64,000 nt of DNA from positions 2,852,001 to 2,916,000 of the forward strand of contig OZ252146.1 of the NCBI GenBank assembly GCA_965248735.1, written 5' to 3'. Source of the DNA: Aldehydirespirator sp965248735 (GTDB taxonomy: Bacteria > Actinomycetota > Acidimicrobiia > Acidimicrobiales > Aldehydirespiratoraceae). A program made the position numbers and the translations under genes. The notes beneath the pieces are model-generated. The model worked only from the letters and a program-made list of their open reading frames with translations, searched no databases and was not told where the DNA came from. Shown piece after piece: positions 1 to 7,842 of this stretch (positions are counted from its first letter, which is position 1; each line of letters starts with the position of its first letter).

Positions 1-1
1 G

Positions 2-1159
2 GCCGGGCACGTGATCGAGTGCGGCACCCAGGCCACCGGCGGCAACTACTCGTTCTTCACCGAGGTAGAGGGCATGGCCCGCACCGGCTTCCCGTGGGCC
101 GAGATCGCGGCCGACGGCTCCTGCGTCATTGGCAAGCACAAGGGCACCGGCGGGGCGGTCACGGTGGGCACCGTCACCGCTCAACTGCTCTACGAGATCG
201 ACGCCCCCGGCTATCTCGGGCCCGACGTCACCACCCGCTTCGACACCATCCGGCTCACCCAGGCCGGCCCCGACCGGGTGCGCATCGACTCGGTTCGGGG
301 CGAGCCGCCCCCGCCCACCCTCAAGGTGGCCACCAACGAGCTGGGCGGCTACCGCAGCGAGATCACCGTCGCGCTCACCGGGCTAGACGTCGAGGCCAAG
401 GCCTCGCTGGTGCACGACGCCTTCTGGCGGGCCTGCCCCCATGACCGGGGCGACTACGCCAAGGTCACCGAGCGGGTGGTGCGCACCGACAAGGCCGACC
501 CGGCCACCAACGAGGAGGCCACCGCGGTGTGGCGGCTCACCGTCTTCGACCACGACGAGGTCCGGCTCGGGCGCACCCTGTCGGGCGCCATGAACGAGCT
601 GGCGTTGGCCACCATCCCGGGCATGTTCTCGCCGGGCTCCGCGGCCCGTCCCCGGGCCTTCGGCATCTACCGGCCCGCCACCGTGCCCGCGGAGGCCGTG
701 CCCCAGTACGTGACGTTTCTCGACGGCGAGCGCACCGTTGTCGATCCGGTGCCGATCCCGGCCGCGCCGGGATCGCCGGTCCCCTCCCCCGCCCCGACCG
801 TCAACGGCCGTGACTGGGGACCCACGACTCCATCGCCGCTGGGCCGGGTCGTGGGCACCCGCTCCGGGGACAAGGGCGGCAACGCCAACCTGGGAGTGTT
901 CGCCCGCTCCGCCGATGCGTTCGAGTGGATCGACGGCTTCTTGAGCATTCAGCGCCTGGGCGACCTGCTGCCGGAGGCCGCCCCGCTGCGGGTGGACCGG
1001 CATCGCCTCCCCAACATCTGGTCGCTCAACTTTGTGATCCACGGCCTGCTCGGCGACGGGGTGGCCGCCTCGGACCGCCAGGACCCGCAGGCCAAGAGCC
1101 TCGGCGAGTGGCTCCGGGCCCGGGTGGTGGAAGTTCCCGAAGAGCTGCTCAGAGGCTGA
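2..1159 (+). CDS. AtuA-family (DUF1446) acyclic terpene utilization protein, 5' truncated by window edge
   Basis: The frame is open from base 2 and reads AGHVIECGTQATGGNY, a stretch typical of the middle of AtuA/DUF1446 proteins, so the N-terminal part lies outside the window and the GTG at 11 is not the real start. The C-terminal part contains GTRSGDKGGNANLGVFAR, the conserved glycine/asparagine-rich signature of the family's second domain (here fused in one chain). The family is linked to acyclic terpene and branched acyl-CoA catabolism, but the exact reaction is not settled. About 190 bases separate it from the next operon, whose acyl-CoA genes fit the same pathway. Confidence 0.85.
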   Translation, partial: AGHVIECGTQATGGNYSFFTEVEGMARTGFPWAEIAADGSCVIGKHKGTGGAVTVGTVTAQLLYEIDAPGYLGPDVTTRFDTIRLTQAGPDRVRIDSVRGEPPPPTLKVATNELGGYRSEITVALTGLDVEAKASLVHDAFWRACPHDRGDYAKVTERVVRTDKADPATNEEATAVWRLTVFDHDEVRLGRTLSGAMNELALATIPGMFSPGSAARPRAFGIYRPATVPAEAVPQYVTFLDGERTVVDPVPIPAAPGSPVPSPAPTVNGRDWGPTTPSPLGRVVGTRSGDKGGNANLGVFARSADAFEWIDGFLSIQRLGDLLPEAAPLRVDRHRLPNIWSLNFVIHGLLGDGVAASDRQDPQAKSLGEWLRARVVEVPEELLRG

Positions 1160-1198
1160 GCGGGCAGGTGGGAGTCAAAATGTGTCAGCACGATTGCG

Positions 1199-1242
1199 TT
1201 GACATGAGGTACCTTCCCAGGAAGGTAACTTCCTAGGAAGAT
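1199..1242 (+). promoter_or_regulatory. TTGACA box with two adjacent palindromic operators
   Basis: A consensus TTGACA lies at 1199-1204. It is followed by two palindromes, ACCTTCCCAGGAAGGT at 1211-1226 and AACTTCCTAGGAAGAT at 1227-1242, with centres 16 bp apart. Both share the half-site CTTCC. The second copy is a perfect 12-bp palindrome in its core. They cover the expected -10 region, so a dimeric repressor (TetR- or MarR-like, inferred) could block the promoter of the operon that starts at 1255. No regulator gene is visible next to it. Confidence 0.6.
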
Positions 1243-1254
1243 AAGGGAGCCAGG

Positions 1255-1353
1255 ATGCGTCGCCGCGATGCGTTTACACCGAGCTGCGGGGTCTGTCGCG
1301 TGAAACGGCCCCCCTGCGAGGCATCACCGCGGCGCGAGACTGGCGGACTGTGA
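1255..1353 (+). CDS. 32-residue cysteine-containing leader ORF overlapping the TIGR03084 start
   Basis: An ATG at 1255 follows AAGGGAG (1243-1249) at good spacing and opens a 32-codon frame ending in TGA at 1351-1353, which overlaps the GTG start of the next gene as GTGA. The peptide contains three cysteines (TPSCGVC and PPCE) and many arginines. It could be a leader peptide that couples translation to the operon, or the tail end of a deleted regulator gene. I do not recognise a family. Confidence 0.4.
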   Translation: MRRRDAFTPSCGVCRVKRPPCEASPRRETGGL

Positions 1354-2291
1354 ACCTGGCCGACCTGCTGGAGGACCTGCTCGACGAGCAGGCAAGCCTC
1401 GACGAGATCGTGGCTCCGCTCAACGACCCGGACTGGGACCTGCTCACCCCGAGCCCCCGCTGGTCGGTGACCGACCAGATTGGCCACCTGTGCTACTTCG
1501 ACGGCGCGGCGGCGCAGGCCATCCGCGACCCCGAGTCATTCTCCTCGGAGGCCCGGCGGATGATGGAGGCGTCGCTTGTGAGTGAGACCTCCGGGGACGA
1601 CTTCACCTTGGGCGAGTTCCGGATGCTCTCGGTTGGAGACCGCTTGGAGCGCTGGCGCAGCGACCGCCGAAGGCTGGCCGAAGCCGCCGGCACGCTCGGC
1701 GAGCGCGACCGGGTGAGCTGGTACGGGCCCTCGATGGGGGCCAAGTCCTTCATCACCGCCCGGCTCATGGAGGTGTGGGCCCACGGCACCGACGTGTGCG
1801 ACACCGTGGGCGCGCCGCGCGAGCCCACCCACCGGCTCCGCCATGTGGCCCAACTCGGCTACATCACCCGGGCCTGGACCTACATCAACCGGGGCCAGCC
1901 CGCTCCCGAGGCGGACGTGTCGGTCGAACTCACCGCCCCGGCGGGAGACATCTGGACCTGGGGCGACGCTGACGCGGCCGGAGACAACGCGGTGAGGGGA
2001 CCGGCACTCGACTTCTGCCTGGTGGTGACCCAGCGCCGCCATGTAGCCGACACCGGCCTGGAGGTGACCGGCGAGCACGCTGCCGACTGGCTGTCGAAGG
2101 CCCAGGCCTTCGCCGGTCCGCCCACCGCCAGGGCCCGAGCGGCCCGTGAGCGCAGCGAACAAGAGCGGGAAGCTAGCCGGGCCCGAGCGGCCCGTGAGCG
2201 CAGCGAACAAGAGCGGGAAGCTAGCCGGGCCCGAGCGGCCCGTGAGCGCAGCGAACAAGAGCGGGAAGCTAGCAGCAGGAGCGAGTCGTGA
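1350..2291 (+). CDS. TIGR03084-family metal-binding protein with repetitive C-terminal tail
   Basis: The 313-residue product belongs to the DinB/maleylpyruvate-isomerase-like group (TIGR03084). The conserved histidines are visible in QIGHLCYFD near the N-terminus and VWAHGTDVCD in the middle; these helices normally form a metal-binding four-helix bundle. Members sit beside acyl-CoA genes in actinobacteria, as here. The GTG start overlaps the stop of a short leader ORF. The family-like part ends near residue 260; the last 50 residues are three copies of an RARAARERSEQEREAS unit, which is not part of the family and looks like an added charged helix. The stop overlaps the next start as GTGA, so the genes are translationally coupled. 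Confidence 0.8.
   Translation: MNLADLLEDLLDEQASLDEIVAPLNDPDWDLLTPSPRWSVTDQIGHLCYFDGAAAQAIRDPESFSSEARRMMEASLVSETSGDDFTLGEFRMLSVGDRLERWRSDRRRLAEAAGTLGERDRVSWYGPSMGAKSFITARLMEVWAHGTDVCDTVGAPREPTHRLRHVAQLGYITRAWTYINRGQPAPEADVSVELTAPAGDIWTWGDADAAGDNAVRGPALDFCLVVTQRRHVADTGLEVTGEHAADWLSKAQAFAGPPTARARAARERSEQEREASRARAARERSEQEREASRARAARERSEQEREASSRSES
2131..2273 (+). repeat. Three tandem 48-bp units inside the 3' end of the TIGR03084 gene
   Basis: Units begin at 2131, 2179 and 2227 with GGGCCCGAGCGGCCCGTGAG. The period of 48 bp keeps the reading frame, so each unit adds 16 residues. The copies are essentially identical, which indicates recent expansion. The repeat ends 15 bases before the start codon of the enoyl-CoA hydratase. 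Confidence 0.95.
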
Positions 2292-3073
2292 GCCTGGTCG
2301 AGACGGCCCGCGACGGCCGCGGCGTGGTCACGGTCACCCTGGCCGATGAGGCCAACCGCAACGCGTTGAGCCGCCGGCTGCTGGCCGAGCTCACCGCCGT
2401 ACTCGATGACGCCGACGCCGACCCGGCGGTGCGGGTGGTCGTGCTCACCAACTCGGGACGGGTGTTCTGCGCGGGCGCCGACCTGCGAGAGAGTTCTGGC
2501 CGTCGGGCCGACGACAATCCCGTCGTGGTCAAAGCCAGCGATCTGTTCGGGCGCTTCCGGCGATCGCCCAAGCCCTACGTGGGACGCATCGCGGGCCATT
2601 GCGTGGCCGGCGGGATGGGCCTGGCCGCGGCCATGGACATCTCCGTCGCCCGCGACGACTCCAAGTTCGGGTTCACCGAGGTACGGGTGGGGGTGGCTCC
2701 GGCCATGATCTCGGTTCTGTGCCTGCCCAAGATGCGCCGAGCCGATGCGACCGCCGCCTTCCTGCGCGGCAACCGGTTCGGTGCCGCGGAGGCGGTGCGC
2801 CTGGGCCTGATCAACGCCGCGGTCCCCGCCGGGAGCCTCGACGCCGAGGTGGAAGCGGTGGTGGTCGACCTGCTGGCCGGTGCGCCGTCGGGACTGGCCG
2901 CGTGCAAGCAGCTCGTGGACCGGGTACCCGAGATGAGTTTCGACGAGGCGCTCGCCTGGACCGAGCGGCTCTCGGCCGAGCTGTTCGCGGGCGACGAGGC
3001 CGTCGAGGGCATGGACGCCTTCCTCAACAAGCGCGCCCCGCGGTGGGTGCCGGACCCCGAAGAGGACCGATGA
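2288..3073 (+). CDS. Enoyl-CoA hydratase/isomerase (crotonase) family protein
   Basis: This 261-residue protein has the usual crotonase length. It shows the oxyanion-hole segment NSGRVFCAGADLRE, the second segment RIAGHCVAGGMGLAAAMDIS, and FTEVRVGVAP with the glutamate position used by hydratases. It would hydrate or isomerise an enoyl-CoA in the cytosol. The GTG start overlaps the upstream stop by four bases and its own stop overlaps the following ATG, so it is in the middle of a tightly coupled operon. The precise substrate cannot be read from the sequence. Confidence 0.9.
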   Translation: MSLVETARDGRGVVTVTLADEANRNALSRRLLAELTAVLDDADADPAVRVVVLTNSGRVFCAGADLRESSGRRADDNPVVVKASDLFGRFRRSPKPYVGRIAGHCVAGGMGLAAAMDISVARDDSKFGFTEVRVGVAPAMISVLCLPKMRRADATAAFLRGNRFGAAEAVRLGLINAAVPAGSLDAEVEAVVVDLLAGAPSGLAACKQLVDRVPEMSFDEALAWTERLSAELFAGDEAVEGMDAFLNKRAPRWVPDPEEDR

Positions 3074-4170
3074 CCGAAATTCTCAAGACTCTGTTGACCA
3101 TGACGCCTGCCTGGCTCGAGGAGGCGCTCACTGAAGCCGGGCACAGCCCCCCGCCGGTCAAGTCGGTGCAGGTGCGGCCGATGGACGGCTTCGTGGGCGC
3201 CATGGGCGAGGTCGGGATCGTGTCGGTCACCTACGCCGGCAGCACCGACCTGCCGGTCGAGTTCGTGGCCAAGTGCCCGCTCGACGACGACATCGCCCGC
3301 ATGTACGCCTCGGTGATGCTGTCCTACCAGCGGGAGGCGGGCTTCTACGCCGACTTGGCGTCGCCGGTGGCCGACCGCTCAGGCATGACGCTCCCCCGAT
3401 GCTTCGTCAACCGGTTCGATCCTGAGACCCACGGTGCCACCCTGCTCATCGAGCGGGTCCATCCGGCGCAGAAGGGCGACATATTGGAGGGCACCACCTT
3501 CGAGCGGATGCAGACCCTCGTGGGCGATCTGGCCCGGCTGCACGGCGCGTTCTGGATGGACGAGAGCCTGACCTCCTACGACTGGCTGATCGACTGGATG
3601 TCCCCGTCGCTGCGCATCGGCATCCCATTCACTCTCGACAGCTGGGCCAACATCCGCGAGCATCTCCCCCAGTACCACCCCGACGACATCGCCGAGATGG
3701 TGTCCGACGTTTGGCTTCCCGACATCGAGGGCTGGCTCCAGCGATTCGACCAGCGGCCGTGGACTCTCATCCACCAGGACTACGAGCTGGACAACATGCT
3801 GTTCCGTTCGGACGGGCCGGTGATCGTGGATTGGCAGACGGTCATGCGGTCGTTCCCGGGCCTGGACCTGGGTTGGCTGCTGATGGCCAGCCACAACGAC
3901 GAGACCCTGGCCCGCGAGCCGGAGCTCCTGGAGCATTACCGGCGCGAGCTGGCTGCGGCGGGCGGCCCCGCCTGGAGTGCCGAGGACCTGGCCGAGGACT
4001 TGGCCTGGACCGGCTTCTACTGGGTGGGCGTGTCGCACGTGCCGTTCGTGCACTCGCTGCCCGCCGGCGATCAGGACCGCGCCCATCGACGATTCAAGGC
4101 GATGATGCTCGGCACCATCTCCGCGGCTCAGCGGTGGAACACCGTCGAGCGCATGCGGGCCCACATCTAA
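3070..4170 (+). CDS. Phosphotransferase family (ecdysteroid-kinase-like/aminoglycoside phosphotransferase fold)
   Basis: I place the start at the ATG at 3070, which overlaps the stop of the hydratase as ATGA; the longer open frame upstream is a shadow. The 366-residue protein has the kinase-like catalytic loop LIHQDYELDNMLF (Brenner-type HxDxxxxN) followed by VIVDWQTVMRS, which carries the metal-binding aspartate. The closest group is the EcKL/DUF1679-like phosphotransferases often found beside acyl-CoA dehydrogenases and hydratases in actinobacteria. It probably phosphorylates a small hydroxylated substrate; which one is unknown. Confidence 0.8.
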   Translation: MTEILKTLLTMTPAWLEEALTEAGHSPPPVKSVQVRPMDGFVGAMGEVGIVSVTYAGSTDLPVEFVAKCPLDDDIARMYASVMLSYQREAGFYADLASPVADRSGMTLPRCFVNRFDPETHGATLLIERVHPAQKGDILEGTTFERMQTLVGDLARLHGAFWMDESLTSYDWLIDWMSPSLRIGIPFTLDSWANIREHLPQYHPDDIAEMVSDVWLPDIEGWLQRFDQRPWTLIHQDYELDNMLFRSDGPVIVDWQTVMRSFPGLDLGWLLMASHNDETLAREPELLEHYRRELAAAGGPAWSAEDLAEDLAWTGFYWVGVSHVPFVHSLPAGDQDRAHRRFKAMMLGTISAAQRWNTVERMRAHI

Positions 4171-4208
4171 CCCGGCGGCCGCCGAACGGCCCGAGCAGCA
4201 CCGATACC

Positions 4209-4340
4209 GAGGAGGCAGCGCCGTGCAAGGACTGATACTCGAGGGCACCACCGAGGAGGCGGCGCCGTGCAAGGACTGATACTCGAGGGCACCACCGAGG
4301 AGGCGGCGCCGTGCAAGGACTGATACTCGAGGGCACCACC
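4209..4340 (+). repeat. Three tandem 44-bp copies of a ribosome-binding site plus start codon
   Basis: Units start at 4209, 4253 and 4297. Each holds GAGGAGGC, a GTG (4223, 4267, 4311) and the first eleven codons of the dehydrogenase. Because 44 is not a multiple of three, the first two GTGs are out of frame with the gene. Each opens an 18-codon frame (4223-4279 and 4267-4323) that stops 10-12 bases after the next GTG. Only the third GTG leads into the long frame. The units differ by one base in the first copy (GGAGGCAGCG against GGAGGCGGCG). Confidence 0.95.
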
Positions 4341-5402
4341 GAGGACAGCGTCCGCCTGTCGGAGGATCTGGAGATCGTCGGGTCGCTGGCGCCCCGCCAG
4401 GCGCGGGTCGAGATCCGGGCCGCCGGGGTCTGCGGCAGCGACCTGAGCTGCGTGCTCGGCAAGTACTACATGCCCGTGCCGCTCGTGCCGGGCCACGAGG
4501 CCGCCGGGGTGGTGCTGGAGGTGGGCTCGGCCGTCACCTACTGCGAGGTGGGCGACCACGTGATCCTGTCCACCTTCGGCAACTGCGGCCACTGTGGAGA
4601 CTGCGAGGGCGGCGATCCGGGCAACTGCACCAACGCGGTGCTGGGCTCGCTCAGCCAGCCCTATGCGGAAAACGGGCGACCCGTCTACAACTTCGCCAAC
4701 ATCGGTGCGTTCACCCAGCAGACCGTGGTCGGCGAGAACCAGTGCATCCCGATCCCCGCGGAGATGCCCCTGGCCGCGGCCGCCCTGATCGGCTGCGGCG
4801 TGGTGACCGGCACCGGCGCGGTGTTCAACCGGGCCCGGGTCCAGATCGGCGACACCGTGGCCGTGATCGGCGCCGGCGGGGTGGGCCTCAACGTGATCCA
4901 GGCCGCCCGGCTGGTGGGGGCCTCCGCCATCATCGCCATCGACCGGGTCGCGGCCAAGGAGGCCCTCGCGCTGGAGTTCGGCGCCACCGACTTTGTGTTG
5001 GCCGAAGGCGACGACTTCGATCCCGTGGCCGCGGTCAAGTCGCTGTGTCCTGCAGGAGTGCACCATGCCTTTGAGGTGGTGGGCAGCACCGCACTGCTGG
5101 CCCAGGCCATCGCGATGGCCCGCCCCGGAGGCAACGTCTGCGCGGTGGGCGTGCCCGATTTGGGGGCCAAGGTCACCTACCCGTTCTTGGACTTGCACCA
5201 GAACAAGAGCCTGCTCGGCATCCGCGCCGGCGGCGCCCGGCCCCGCAAGGACTTTCCCATGCTGGCCGACCTCTACATGCGGGGCCGGCTCAAGCTCGAC
5301 GAGATGATCTCGCGCACCGCGGGGCTCGACGGCCTCCAGGCCGCCTTCGACGCTCTCAAGACCGGCGCGGAGGCCCGCACAGTCCTGCTGCCAAACGGCT
5401 GA
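4311..5402 (+). CDS. Zinc-dependent alcohol dehydrogenase (MDR superfamily)
   Basis: The 363-residue protein has a full medium-chain dehydrogenase architecture. Catalytic zinc ligands are in GVCGSDLSC and GHEAAGVV; the structural-zinc lobe CGHCGDCEGGDPGNC has all four cysteines; and the Rossmann motif is VIGAGGVGLNV. It should oxidise an alcohol with NAD(P) or a similar cofactor, and fits the class-III-like/NDMA-type branch of Zn-ADHs. The GTG at 4311 is the only start in frame of three duplicated start regions. It lies 140 bases after the phosphotransferase and is probably in the same operon. Confidence 0.9.
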   Translation: MQGLILEGTTEDSVRLSEDLEIVGSLAPRQARVEIRAAGVCGSDLSCVLGKYYMPVPLVPGHEAAGVVLEVGSAVTYCEVGDHVILSTFGNCGHCGDCEGGDPGNCTNAVLGSLSQPYAENGRPVYNFANIGAFTQQTVVGENQCIPIPAEMPLAAAALIGCGVVTGTGAVFNRARVQIGDTVAVIGAGGVGLNVIQAARLVGASAIIAIDRVAAKEALALEFGATDFVLAEGDDFDPVAAVKSLCPAGVHHAFEVVGSTALLAQAIAMARPGGNVCAVGVPDLGAKVTYPFLDLHQNKSLLGIRAGGARPRKDFPMLADLYMRGRLKLDEMISRTAGLDGLQAAFDALKTGAEARTVLLPNG

Positions 5403-5453
5403 GATCCCGCGGCTCGGCCGCTTGCCGGGCCGGCCGCTGTTCGGTGGAGTCGC

Positions 5454-6335
5454 TCAAGCTGAGCGCAGCGGGGTCATCACCTGCTCGACGAAGCGCATGA
5501 CCGGCTCAGTGGACCGCGGATGGCCGAAGTCCATCACGAAGTGCTCTACTCCGAGGCGCTGCAGGCCGGCCAGGTGCTCCAGCATGGACTCGGACTCGGC
5601 GTCGGTATCGGGAAGGGGCCGCTCCACAGTGAGCGATGTCTCGATCTTGTCGGGGTCCCGGCCCGCCTTCTCCGCCGAGGCTCGCACGATGTCTCGCTTG
5701 CGTGACAGGCTGGCGTGGTCGTCGTCGGCGACCATGGCGTTCCACATGTCGGCCAGGCGTCCCGCGAGGGGCAGCCCGATCCGTTCGCCTCCGGCGCCGA
5801 TGCAGATCCGCGGCGGCACTTCGGGTTTGGGCGGAGCGGCGGCGCCGTCGATGCGGAAGAAGCGTCCCTCGAAGCTGGGGTGGTCCTCGGTCCACATGCG
5901 GCGGCAGATCTCGATGGTCTCCTCGAGCTGGGCGAAACGCACAGACGGCTTGGGGAAGTCGTAGCCGTAGGCTTCGTATTCGTCTTGGCGCCAGCCTGCG
6001 CCGATGCCGAGCACGAACCGGCCGCCGCAGAGCACCTGCAGCGTGGCGGCCATCTTGGCGGTGAGGGCGGGCGGGCGGTAGCCGCAGCCCAACACGTGAT
6101 GGCACAGCGCCACTCCGTTGAAGCGGGCCGCCAGCCAGGTGAGGACCGTCCATGCCTCCATGAACGGGTCGGTGCGGGCGTCGAAGCCGTAGAAATGGTC
6201 GGCGATCCACAGCGAGTCGAAGTGGGGCAGAGCCTCCGACAGGATGTGGTCCTGCTGGTACATCACGATGGGCTGGTAGTCGCTCCAGCGGTTGCCGATG
6301 ACCGGAGACAGCCAGCCGAACTTCAATTCAGTCAT
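5454..6335 (-). CDS. LLM-class F420-dependent oxidoreductase
   Basis: This 293-residue protein starts MTELKFGWLSPVIG and has the luciferase-like TIM barrel signatures of F420 enzymes: SLWIADHFYGFD near residue 45, the LGCGYRPP segment and GRFVLGIGAGWRQDEYEAYG near residue 110. These build the flavin/F420 pocket. It should catalyse a hydride transfer with coenzyme F420 on an unidentified substrate. It converges with the dehydrogenase gene, 50 bases away, and there is little room for a terminator of its own. Confidence 0.9.
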   Translation of the reverse strand: MTELKFGWLSPVIGNRWSDYQPIVMYQQDHILSEALPHFDSLWIADHFYGFDARTDPFMEAWTVLTWLAARFNGVALCHHVLGCGYRPPALTAKMAATLQVLCGGRFVLGIGAGWRQDEYEAYGYDFPKPSVRFAQLEETIEICRRMWTEDHPSFEGRFFRIDGAAAPPKPEVPPRICIGAGGERIGLPLAGRLADMWNAMVADDDHASLSRKRDIVRASAEKAGRDPDKIETSLTVERPLPDTDAESESMLEHLAGLQRLGVEHFVMDFGHPRSTEPVMRFVEQVMTPLRSA

Positions 6336-6394
6336 TTGAGAACCCTAGCCCGGCGCAGCCTTGCGGTACGGCGGCTCCGGGAGTCGGGAACCAC

Positions 6395-7003
6395 TCAGGC
6401 GGCGAAGTCGTCCGGTTGGGTGGCCAACTGCTCCATCTCAGCCACCAGGCAGGCCGAGGAGGCCGCCCTGGCCGCAGCCTCGACACGGATGGTCTCGGCA
6501 ACGTCGAAGGGGCTCATCACCACGAGCGTCACACCGAGGCCGTCATCCCGGACGAGGCTCACGCACATCGTCACTCCGTCATCACAGTTACCGGAAGCGT
6601 CGGCGCTGCAACCGCTGAGCCCGCTGTCGAGGCTCGACAGGAGGTTGTCCACCTGGCCGGCGGGCAGCGGAGTGGTGAAGGCGTACGACGTGAACTCGCA
6701 GCCCACCACCCGATACAGGCCAGCGCCGAGGTGATTCATGTCGACGCCGGAGGAGGTCAGGGTCATGGTCGGCTCATCCACCAGCGCGAAGCCCAGCAGC
6801 GTGCCCAGGAGTTCGCAGTTCCCCGCGGCAAGGACCAGCTCGCGGAACTCGGCGGGGTGCAGTGTGCAGCGAGGATCGGTCATCGGCCCGATCGAGCAGC
6901 GATGGCCGTTCGAGCTGGTCAACTCGAGCCGGGCGCCCGGCAGGTGGAATACGAGAGCGGCCGCTATCTGGAGGGCTCCGGTCATAGGGGCGGACGAAAT
7001 CAT
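6395..7003 (-). CDS. Hypothetical protein with six-plus cysteines
   Basis: The 202-residue frame has coding-like composition and no homologue that I recognise. Cysteines occur in HRCSIG, PRCTLH, GNCELL, GCEFTS, GCSADASGNCDDG, TMCVSL and SACLVA, which suggests disulfides in an exported protein. A clear signal peptide is not seen; the first 25 residues are only weakly hydrophobic. The gene stands alone, 60 bases downstream (on the same strand direction) of a region with direct repeats. A secreted or surface role is a guess. Confidence 0.45.
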   Translation of the reverse strand: MISSAPMTGALQIAAALVFHLPGARLELTSSNGHRCSIGPMTDPRCTLHPAEFRELVLAAGNCELLGTLLGFALVDEPTMTLTSSGVDMNHLGAGLYRVVGCEFTSYAFTTPLPAGQVDNLLSSLDSGLSGCSADASGNCDDGVTMCVSLVRDDGLGVTLVVMSPFDVAETIRVEAAARAASSACLVAEMEQLATQPDDFAA

Positions 7004-7112
7004 GCGCGAGTTCCTTTCGCGTTGAGGGGAATGCCGCAGCGGGAGCTGACGGCAGCAAAGGGAGCGAGGCTTCGCGGGTCGCTCCGATCCGGTGGCCGAT
7101 CCGTGGCACCAC

Positions 7113-7176
7113 GGCTGCGGATCCGGCGATGGCCCGTCGATCCCGCCGCGCCTGCGGCTGCGGATCCGGCGATGGC
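7113..7176. repeat. Direct repeat of 21 bp, 43 bp apart, in the gap upstream of the hypothetical gene
   Basis: GGCTGCGGATCCGGCGATGG occurs at 7113 and again at 7156, each followed by C. The segment 7004-7256 between the hypothetical gene and the ChbG remnant contains no open frame that I trust. The repeat could be duplication debris from the deletion that damaged the neighbouring gene. Confidence 0.7.
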
Positions 7177-7256
7177 ACCGACTATAGCGAAGCAGCGCCG
7201 GAGCGCAAGCGGGCCGACGCTCTGCGCTCCTCGCCGCCCGCGGGTTCCCGTCGCGG

Positions 7257-7713
7257 CTACGACGATCGGTTGAGCCAGGAGTCGTGCAGCTCGCGCATGC
7301 CGGTTAGGGCGAACGGCTGATCGTCGAGCCATCGCCTCCATCTGTCGGTGCCGAACAACTCGTACTCGTCGGCGCGCACATGGAACTTGTTCGGCTCGAT
7401 CGCCTCGATCTCGGCTCCGCCGGGCGCGTTGGGATGGAAGGCGCAATAGCCACAGGTAGCCGTGCTCGTCGACGAGGCCCGACGCAGGGCTGGGCCGGGT
7501 GATCGGCCCCCAGCGGTAGTGGGCCATCTCGGAGTTGAGGGTCAGGTGCACGCCGCAGTCGAGGCGGTCGTCGGTGGCTGCGGCCTCGGCTACCTCGCTG
7601 AACCAGGGGCAGGGCACCATCACCGAGCCGGCTGTGACCGTGCCGAAGTGCGACAGCTCCACGAAGGCCCGGTTGGCGCCGTGGTTCATGCCGACGTCGT
7701 CGGCGTGGATCAC
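7257..7713 (-). pseudogene. Internally deleted ChbG/HpnK (YdjC-like) carbohydrate deacetylase
   Basis: The N-terminal 85 codons read VIHADDVGMNHGANRAF and CGVHLTLNSEMAHYRWGP, the metal-binding start (ADD) and second-site histidine region of ChbG/HpnK deacetylases. After DEHGYLW the frame is lost. In a different frame the sequence then reads AFHPNAPGGAEIEAIEP and runs to a TAG at 7257-7259 through HDSWLNRSS, which looks like the family's C-terminal end. Total coding remnant is about 150 codons against about 250-290 for intact members, so roughly 100 or more codons are missing from the middle. The GTG at 7713 is a plausible start. Confidence 0.7.
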
Positions 7714-7842
7714 CAGGCGGGTGGTCGTGCGGTCTCCAGCGTCAACGGTCTGTGTCTCGGCACGGTCGCGACCCTATGGGCCACGCAGATGGGTTGTCAC
7801 CCTCGTGTCCGGCCGCGAGCCGCCGGGGACGCTCGGCCTACG

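Noticed and set aside
4209..4340. CRISPR array
   Set aside because: The 44-bp copies are directly adjacent with no spacers and carry a start codon. The other tandem arrays (36, 39 and 48 bp) likewise have no unique spacers.
5715..6734. Forward-strand frame of 339 codons
   Set aside because: It runs antisense to the LLM oxidoreductase and the hypothetical gene and has no domain signal.
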